Assembly (NCBI GenBank): GCA_036002485.1
Contig: DASYTI010000103.1
Span: forward strand, 1-36,620
DNA length: 36,620 bases
Direction: 5' to 3'
DNA from: Candidatus Methylomirabilota bacterium
GTDB lineage: Bacteria > Methylomirabilota > Methylomirabilia > Rokubacteriales > CSP1-6
In this document: in pieces, positions 31,925 to 36,620 of the stretch
How the letters are laid out: the number at the start of each line of letters is the position of its first letter
Position numbering within the stretch: the stretch's first letter is position 1
Translations under genes and position numbers: made by a program
Notes under the pieces: generated by a model
Told to the model about the DNA's origin: nothing
Databases searched by the model: none
The model's input: only the letters and a program-made list of their open reading frames with translations

Positions 31925-32314
31925 TCAGCGGTGATGGATGGACCGAGCGGGCGCATGCGCCCGATAGTCACCACCGGGAATCGGAGTGGCCCGGTCGAGC
32001 GGTCCGACGTACCAGTACATGCACGCCCGGACCGGCCCGCCGGGAGCCCTCTCTATCCCGGCCTCCTCGCGATGATACTGGCTCCCCTCGGCGGAGTCCA
32101 GCACCCTCCAGAAGGCCGGATCGAGGAGTCGATAGATCTCGCCGCGAATCTTTCCTGTCGCGCACTTGAGCGCGGCGGGGTAGCGGCCGAGGTCGAAGAG
32201 AAGCCCCGGTGTCGCGGCCTTCCCCAGGTACTCGGCCCGGCCTTCGAGCAGAGGGTGGAGCGGGAAGCCGCGCATGAGAGTGCCGTAGACGAAGAGGAGA
32301 TGGTCACCGCCCAC
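31925..32314 (-). CDS. Gamma-glutamylcyclotransferase-like (AIG2) protein
   Basis: This 129-residue protein has the AIG2/GGCT fold opening LLFVYGTLMRG, where the YGTL loop binds the gamma-glutamyl group. The probable catalytic Glu lies in VLDSAEGSQYHREE, the family's usual LDxxEG position. Such enzymes release 5-oxoproline from gamma-glutamyl amines or peptides. The GTG at 32314 is taken as start because the protein then begins a few residues before the first strand; it overlaps the hydrolase stop by 11 bases. Upstream in-frame starts would add a proline- and serine-rich stretch lying inside the neighbour. The true substrate is unknown. Confidence 0.82.
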   Translation of the reverse strand: MGGDHLLFVYGTLMRGFPLHPLLEGRAEYLGKAATPGLLFDLGRYPAALKCATGKIRGEIYRLLDPAFWRVLDSAEGSQYHREEAGIERAPGGPVRACMYWYVGPLDRATPIPGGDYRAHAPARSIHHR

Positions 32315-33128
32315 GGAGCACGGCCTCGAATTCCCGGAGGGCCCGAGCGTAGCGCTCGCCGGCCACCCACATGAAGTCATTGTGATGCGCGCCGGGCACG
32401 ATCAGGAGACGCTTCGGCTCCAGCGCCGCCTGAAAGAGGCGCTGCCCGTGCCAGAGGGGCACGATCTCGTCGGCTTCACCGTGCATGATCAGCACGGGGC
32501 ACCGCACATGCCCGATCTTGTCGATGTTCCTGAACTTGTCGAACGGAAAGACGGGCAGGCTGGTCATCACCCGAAACGCCGTGACGAATCCCGACTCCAC
32601 GATGAGTCCGCCCAGTTGACGACGCGAAGCGAGATCCACCGCCGCTCCCACCCCCACCGAGCGGCCATAGGCGATGATGCGATCCGGCGCGACGGCCAGT
32701 TCCCGGGTGAGGTGCTGATAGGCGGCCTCGATGTCACCATAGGCATGCCGCTCGGACGGTCTTCCCTCGCTCGTGCCATAGCCGCGATAGTCATAGACAA
32801 GTACCGCGAAGCCGAGCTGTCTCAAGACGGGCACGATGGACCGGACCACCCCCAAGTCCTCGGCGTTCCCGTGGCTGTAGAGGAGCGTGTAGCGGGCCTC
32901 GGGATTCGCCGCGTACAGTGCGGCGATGCGCGGGCCATCGGCGGTGGGAATCTTCACGATCTCCGCGGTGTCGCGATAGGTGGGCGGCGGAGGCAGGAAG
33001 ATCATGCGGTCCGCATAGAGCCAGGCCAGGACCCCGATGGCCGCATAGACGAACGCGATCGAGAGCAGGACGCGGAAGAGCGATAGCTCGGGGATCAGCA
33101 GGCGCCGGATCCCCGTCCGACTGAGCAT
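32304..33128 (-). CDS. Membrane-anchored alpha/beta hydrolase (BEM46/ABHD17-like)
   Basis: This 274-residue protein has one N-terminal membrane segment (about residues 18-38) followed by an alpha/beta hydrolase domain. The nucleophile elbow is AYGRSVGVGAA, with Ser near 156. The acid is in MHGEADEIVPLWHG, and the His is in GAHHNDFMW. YSHGNAEDLG is the oxyanion segment. This GxSxG-with-Arg pattern and the late HNDF motif match the BEM46/ABHD13-17 group of serine hydrolases, some of which remove acyl groups. The start at 33128 has no clear ribosome binding site, so a slightly later start is possible. It is 69 bases downstream of a small membrane protein gene. Confidence 0.87.
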   Translation of the reverse strand: MLSRTGIRRLLIPELSLFRVLLSIAFVYAAIGVLAWLYADRMIFLPPPPTYRDTAEIVKIPTADGPRIAALYAANPEARYTLLYSHGNAEDLGVVRSIVPVLRQLGFAVLVYDYRGYGTSEGRPSERHAYGDIEAAYQHLTRELAVAPDRIIAYGRSVGVGAAVDLASRRQLGGLIVESGFVTAFRVMTSLPVFPFDKFRNIDKIGHVRCPVLIMHGEADEIVPLWHGQRLFQAALEPKRLLIVPGAHHNDFMWVAGERYARALREFEAVLRGR

Positions 33129-33197
33129 CCGGGGTTAAGGCCGGTGAGCCTCGTCGACCTTCGTCGGCTCCTCACGGGAGCAGGCGGCCGGCCCGCT

Positions 33198-33299
33198 TCA
33201 GCTGGTCTTGATGCCGAAGCGCGGAAGCACCCAGCGCGCCACGACGATCCATGCGGCGGCCGCGACCACCACGGCGACGAGCATCCAGATCGTGTCCAT
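33198..33299 (-). CDS. 33-residue single-span membrane protein
   Basis: This short gene encodes MDTIWMLVAVVVAAAAWIVV followed by a basic end, ARWVLPRFGIKTS. It has one membrane helix (about residues 4-20) with a positively charged cytoplasmic tail. The start is convincing: AAGGAGGG stands seven bases upstream, inside the end of the thioredoxin-fold gene, and the ATG follows that gene's TAG by one base, so translation is coupled. I know no family for it. The tight coupling suggests it helps the preceding redox protein, for example by anchoring it, but that is inference. Confidence 0.7.
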   Translation of the reverse strand: MDTIWMLVAVVVAAAAWIVVARWVLPRFGIKTS

Positions 33300-33300
33300 A

Positions 33301-33957
33301 CTAGCCCTCCTTGCCGTCCGGCGCCGCCTGAAGCACCGCTTTCAAGAACTCGGGCTCGGGATAGGCGCCCTCGAACTCGACGCGGTCATTGATGACAACC
33401 TTGGGCACGGCCATGACGTGATAGCGCTGCGAAATATCAGGGAACTCATTGGCCTCGATGCACTCCGCGCGAACCCTGTCCGACGCGATCGCCATGTGCT
33501 GCGCCAGGCGCACGGCCCGGGGACAATGCGGTCAGGTCGGCGTCGCGAAGACCTTGATGCGGACGTCCCCGGTCAGCCCGGCCAGGGCCTGCTTGGTCTC
33601 CTCCGAGAGCTGCGCCTCACCGCGGGAGACGGCGACGATGGAGTCGATGAGATTGGAGAACTCGTAGCCGGCGGGAATGCCGAGGAAACGGATACCGTAG
33701 TCCTTGGCGCCCTCCACGGCCACCGCGGGGGTGACCGACACGTCATAGGCGGCCGTCTCGTCGCGCTCGATGTGAGGGTTGAGCACCTTGACGGAGATCT
33801 GATCGGAGAGGGCGGCCACTTCCTTGATGAGGGCGACCGTCTCGGCATTGGTTTCCGGGCCGAGCTCGGAGGCGAAGACGGTGAGCCTGACCGGGCCCGT
33901 CAGCTTCTCGAACTCGCGCTTGACCGCCTGCTCGTCCTGCGCCGTCAGGAACCCCAT
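33301..33957 (-). CDS. Selenocysteine-containing thioredoxin-fold protein (two-domain PDO/glutaredoxin-like)
   Basis: Read through one in-frame UGA (33534-33532), this gene makes a 218-residue protein with two thioredoxin-like domains, the layout and length of protein disulfide oxidoreductases (about 225 residues). The UGA is codon 142, giving VFATPT-Sec-PHC-PRAV: it replaces the first Cys of the CPHC active site, with Cys145 retained. Sequence homology continues across it: after the UGA come helix HMAIASDRV, then RYHVMAVPKVVIND with the cis-Pro loop VPKVVI. The first domain (about 1-115) has no CxxC at the equivalent site (VFASELGPETN). A stem-loop lies 15-41 bases after the UGA. ATG 33957 is chosen because TATACT (33969-33964) ends six bases upstream. 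A plain nonsense mutation is the alternative; exact placement at a redox Cys makes it much less likely. Confidence 0.85.
33491..33534 (-). promoter_or_regulatory. UGA-Sec codon with candidate bacterial SECIS hairpin
   Basis: Starting 16 bases after the UGA, the mRNA segment 33516-33491 can fold: GCCGUG pairs with CAUGGC (one G-U pair) and, past one C/A mismatch, GC pairs with GC around loop CUGGCGCA. An alternative inner stem is GCGC/GCGC around CUG. The apical part falls 23-33 bases after the UGA, in the range where bacterial SECIS loops bind SelB. It is inside the coding sequence, as expected in bacteria. Strength and SelB binding are unproven. Confidence 0.55.
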
Positions 33958-33980
33958 GGCGTCAGTATACTCGGAAACTC

Positions 33981-34003
33981 GAAGGGGGGCTTTGCCCCCC
34001 TTC
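33981..34003 (-). terminator. Strong hairpin between the ThDP enzyme and selenoprotein genes
   Basis: A perfect 10-base stem, GAAGGGGGGC and GCCCCCCTTC, with a three-base loop. It lies two bases after the stop of the ThDP enzyme (34005) and about 25 bases before the selenoprotein start. It probably ends or weakens the upstream transcript; CGAGTTTCC follows, only weakly T-rich. It is the same core as the hairpin at 18613-18638. Confidence 0.6.
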
Positions 34004-34004
34004 A

Positions 34005-35621
34005 CTATCGGTGCCCCGAAGGCTTACCCCGCACGATCTCGAGCATTTCTCGATATCCGGCGGGATCGATGCGGGCGTCGATGAGCGTGGGGCCGGCGGT
34101 CGCCAGCGAGGCCGCGAGGGCGGCGGCGAAGCCGGGCTCGTCCGTGACTGTCCGCGCGGGCATGCCGAAGGCGCGGGCGAGCTCGGCCGGGTCTGGTCCC
34201 GCGTAACGCATCGAGATGCCCTCGTAACCCTTCTGCTCCTGCTTGATGGCAATCAGGGACAGGGCGGCGTCATTGAAGACGATCACAGTGATGGGGAGCT
34301 GGAGCCGGGCCGCCGTCTCCAGCTCGGCCGCCACCATCATGAAGCCGCCGTCGCCCGTCAAGCAGAGCACGCGCCGCTCGGGACACGCGAGCTGGGCGGC
34401 AATGGCTGCGGGCAGCGCGAAGCCCATGGTGGCGAGGCCATTGGAGATCAGGAACTCGCCCGGCTCCACGGCGTGCCAGTACTCGGCGGCGGGAAACATG
34501 TGGGCGCCCGCGTCCACCGTGGCGATGGTCCCGGCCGGGGTCATCTCGCGCGCGACCTGACAGATCCGATGCGGGGCCAGGCCGGGCACCCTGATCTCCA
34601 GAGCGCGCTGTCGCTCGCGCCGCAGCCGCTCGATCTCCACCACGTCCCAGTCGGCGTGGTGCTGCTGGAGCCGCGGCGCGAGCTCTTCCAGGATGGCGCC
34701 GAGCTCGCCGACGACCTCGTGGGCGGACGTGAAGTAGCCCCGGCTCGGCGCCCGGACGAGGCTCAGCACCGGCGCCGTATAGCTCCAGCGCCGGGGAATG
34801 AGCTCGACGGCATCGAGGCCGAAGGTGATGATGAGGTCGGCGCGGCCGACCACAGGCTCTTCGAGAACCCCGTTCGTGAAGACGCCGAGAGCAAGGGGAT
34901 GTGGACCAGGAACGGCGCCCTTGGCCTTGTACGTCGTCAGCACGGGCGCGGGTAGGGCCTCCACGAAGGCCCGCAGCCACTTGCTGTCCTCTCCCCGGCA
35001 CTGGAGGCCCGCGAGAACGACGGGCCGCTTGGCTCGCCTGATCATGTCCGCCGCGTGGTCGAGATCGGCCACGCTGGCCGGTGACGGGGCGCCGGGCGTC
35101 GGTCCGGAGGCCGTCTGCGTCGAAGGCTGGCTCGCGATGTCGGCGGGCAGATCGAGATGCACCGGTCCGCGCGGCTCTGCGAGCGCCAGCTGCGCCGCGC
35201 GAGCGACCTGATCCCCCGCCGACCCCGCCGTCACCGTGAAACTGTCCTTCACGGTGGCGCCAAGGAGTGCCGAATGGTCCAAGGATTGGTGAGTGGCGAA
35301 GGCGAGCACTCCCGCCGGGTGCCGGTCGGATAGATAGATGAGCGGGCTCCGGTCGAGGAAGGCGTGGGCTAGCCCATGGGCGCTTGCCGTCACTCCCGGG
35401 CCCAGTGTCGAGAGGACAGCGCCCGGGATGCCCGTGAGCTCGCCCGTGACCGCGGCCATGATGCAGGCCGCTGATTCCTGGTGACACAGGATGAAAGGCA
35501 AGTCCTGCGCGCGAGCGGCCTCGAGCAGCTCGAGATTGGAGCCGCCGCCGGGTACCCCGAAGAGACGCGGCACGCCAGCCTGGCGCAGGCCCTCGATGAG
35601 GACGTCGGCGACGGTGGGCAT
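34005..35621 (-). CDS. Thiamine diphosphate-dependent enzyme, acetolactate synthase-like
   Basis: This 538-residue protein has the three-domain fold of the acetolactate synthase/benzoylformate decarboxylase family. The N-terminal PYR domain contains GVPGGGSNLELLEAA and the cofactor-activating Glu49 in CHQESAAC. The middle domain (about 190-320) is less conserved. The C-terminal PP domain carries the metal/ThDP motif GDGGFMMVAAELETAARLQL (from residue 423), with Asn in VFNDAALSLI. At 538 residues it is near the family norm; no regulatory subunit gene is adjacent, so a catabolic decarboxylase or lyase is as likely as a biosynthetic acetolactate synthase. The start ATG 35621 lacks a clear ribosome binding site. 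An aminotransferase gene ends 45 bases upstream, suggesting a keto-acid substrate linked to its product. Confidence 0.88.
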   Translation of the reverse strand: MPTVADVLIEGLRQAGVPRLFGVPGGGSNLELLEAARAQDLPFILCHQESAACIMAAVTGELTGIPGAVLSTLGPGVTASAHGLAHAFLDRSPLIYLSDRHPAGVLAFATHQSLDHSALLGATVKDSFTVTAGSAGDQVARAAQLALAEPRGPVHLDLPADIASQPSTQTASGPTPGAPSPASVADLDHAADMIRRAKRPVVLAGLQCRGEDSKWLRAFVEALPAPVLTTYKAKGAVPGPHPLALGVFTNGVLEEPVVGRADLIITFGLDAVELIPRRWSYTAPVLSLVRAPSRGYFTSAHEVVGELGAILEELAPRLQQHHADWDVVEIERLRRERQRALEIRVPGLAPHRICQVAREMTPAGTIATVDAGAHMFPAAEYWHAVEPGEFLISNGLATMGFALPAAIAAQLACPERRVLCLTGDGGFMMVAAELETAARLQLPITVIVFNDAALSLIAIKQEQKGYEGISMRYAGPDPAELARAFGMPARTVTDEPGFAAALAASLATAGPTLIDARIDPAGYREMLEIVRGKPSGHR

Positions 35622-35666
35622 CAGAGGCGCGCCGGCCGGATCACTGAAGAGGTGGCTGGCGTCGTA

Positions 35667-36620
35667 CTAGCCGGAGAGGCGCGCCAGCACTGGTCGCATC
35701 CAGTCCAGCGCCTTGCGGATGTTGGCCTCCGAGTTGGCGTAGGAGAGCCGGAGGTAGCCCTCGCCGTACTGCCCGAAGGCCGTGCCGCCGAGGACAGCCA
35801 CGCCGCCTTCCTTCAAAATGGCCTCGGCGACCTCCGCGGAGGGCCGCTTGAGCGCTTTGATATTCGGGAAGACGTAGAAGGCGCCCTTGGGCGTCCGGCA
35901 AGACACGCCGGGGAGGGCGTTGAGCCCGGCCACGATGATGTCGCGCCGCCGCTTGAACTCGGCGACCATCCGCTGCACGGGCGTCTGATCCCCCTGGAGG
36001 GCGGCGATACCGGCCCACTGGGTGAAGGAGGCCGTGCAGGAATTGGAGTTGACCATGAGTCGCGCCACGTGCTCGGCCAGGGGCACCGGCATGATGCCGT
36101 AGCCCATGCGCCATCCCGTCATGGCGAAGGACTTCGAGAAGCCGTCCAGGATGATGGCGAGGCCCTGCATGCCCGGGAAGCGTGTGATGGAGGCGAACTC
36201 GCCCTCGTAGAGGAAGGCCTTGTAGATCTCGTCGGTGAGCACGGGAATCTGGTAGTGGGCGGCCAGCTCGGCGATGCGGCCCAGCTGATCCAGCTCGAGC
36301 ACGCCCCCCGTCGGATTCTGCGGGGAGTTGATGATGATGAGCTTGGTCTTCTTGGAGGCGGCCTTCTCGAAGGCGGCCATGTCGAAGCCAAAGCCCGTCT
36401 CCTCGCGGAGCGGGATGGGCACCGGCACGCCCCCCACGAAGTTGATGACCGATTCGTAGATGGGAAATCCCGGATTGGGATAGATGACCTCGTCCCCGGG
36501 ATTCACCAGGGCCGTGATCACGAAGTACATGATGGGCTTGGCCCCGGGGGTGACCACGATCTCCTCGGGCGCCACCGGGATGTTGCGCGTGGACCCGACG
36601 TCCTTGGCGATGGCCTCGCG
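35667..36620 (-). CDS. Class I/II pyridoxal-phosphate aminotransferase (5' end outside window)
   Basis: The frame is open to the window edge (REAIAKDVGS...), so the N-terminus is missing; 317 codons are present. It is an aspartate aminotransferase-like fold type I enzyme. VVTPGAKPIMYFVI is the phosphate-binding region, INSPQNPTGG binds the substrate carboxylate and cofactor ring, and the PLP Lys lies in DGFSKSFAMTGWRMGYG. The final YLRLSYANSEANIRKAL carries the substrate-binding Arg. The amino acid used cannot be told; aspartate, alanine or aromatic types share these motifs. It is first, within the window, of the minus-strand run leading to the ThDP enzyme. Confidence 0.92.
   Translation of the reverse strand, partial: REAIAKDVGSTRNIPVAPEEIVVTPGAKPIMYFVITALVNPGDEVIYPNPGFPIYESVINFVGGVPVPIPLREETGFGFDMAAFEKAASKKTKLIIINSPQNPTGGVLELDQLGRIAELAAHYQIPVLTDEIYKAFLYEGEFASITRFPGMQGLAIILDGFSKSFAMTGWRMGYGIMPVPLAEHVARLMVNSNSCTASFTQWAGIAALQGDQTPVQRMVAEFKRRRDIIVAGLNALPGVSCRTPKGAFYVFPNIKALKRPSAEVAEAILKEGGVAVLGGTAFGQYGEGYLRLSYANSEANIRKALDWMRPVLARLSG

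Noticed and set aside
29937-31934. 665-residue plus-strand frame crossing the oxidoreductase end and the class III aminotransferase
   Set aside because: It spans two real genes and the hairpin between them in wrong phases; it is a composition artefact.
33301-33957. Frameshift or two separate genes at the thioredoxin-fold locus
   Set aside because: The two pieces are in the same phase, so no frameshift is needed; only a UGA separates them and it replaces the active-site Cys. The right-hand piece has no credible start.

Overview
The window is GC-rich, densely coded bacterial chromosome. Its features are futalosine-style quinone genes, a molybdenum formate dehydrogenase, class I complex-like subunits, queuosine genes, and many intergenic hairpins built on a CCCTCTCCCC arm. 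Together they recall uncultivated soil and groundwater lineages related to Rokubacteria/Methylomirabilota. That assignment is inference from style; no rRNA or ribosomal protein is present to settle it.

Layout. (1) 1-830: the 3' part of a tyrosine recombinase faces a tRNA-Glu/tRNA-Gln pair and a tRNA-like T-arm scrap, probably one edge of an integrated element. (2) 836-5941 (minus): an HU protein behind a 1606-residue hybrid histidine kinase with five GAF domains. (3) 6007-9536 (plus): a half-size permease, then UbiD, UbiA and UbiE family quinone genes, tightly overlapped. (4) 9771-11924: a small orphan gene on the minus strand, divergent from queD-queE-queC (7-deazaguanine pathway). (5) 11935-18365: an NAD-linked formate dehydrogenase with fused NuoE/NuoF-type subunits at one end and the catalytic subunit at the other, separated by a divergent citrate synthase/HTH regulator pair. 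(6) 18645-25303: alpha/beta hydrolase, DUF4015 glycoside hydrolase-like protein, NodB deacetylase, a beta-lactamase-fold/DUF1343 (NamZ) fusion, and an NAD-binding epimerase; several of these look concerned with cell-wall sugars. (7) 25304-29455: two orphan genes, then a ChrB-led operon with a membrane-anchored lectin-like protein, a low-molecular-weight phosphatase-like protein, a ChrB scrap and an MFS transporter. (8) 29515-36620: quinone oxidoreductase (plus), then a long minus-strand run reading from the right edge: class I aminotransferase, ThDP enzyme, thioredoxin-fold protein, small membrane protein, alpha/beta hydrolase, gamma-glutamylcyclotransferase-like protein, class III aminotransferase.

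The most interesting observation is the thioredoxin-fold gene at 33301-33957. It reads through an in-frame UGA exactly where the first Cys of the CxxC active site belongs, with a hairpin just downstream, so it is best read as a selenoprotein (UxxC). A second, window-wide observation is that nine genes have a -10-like hexamer ending 6-9 bases before the ATG and no Shine-Dalgarno sequence, which suggests routine leaderless transcription. Other points worth following are tandem CAACA-N2-TGTTG operators inside the chrB promoter, a phosphatase-like P-loop with Lys in place of the essential Arg, an amidase-like/NamZ fusion, and a tandem TTGATT repeat between citrate synthase and a divergent HTH protein.
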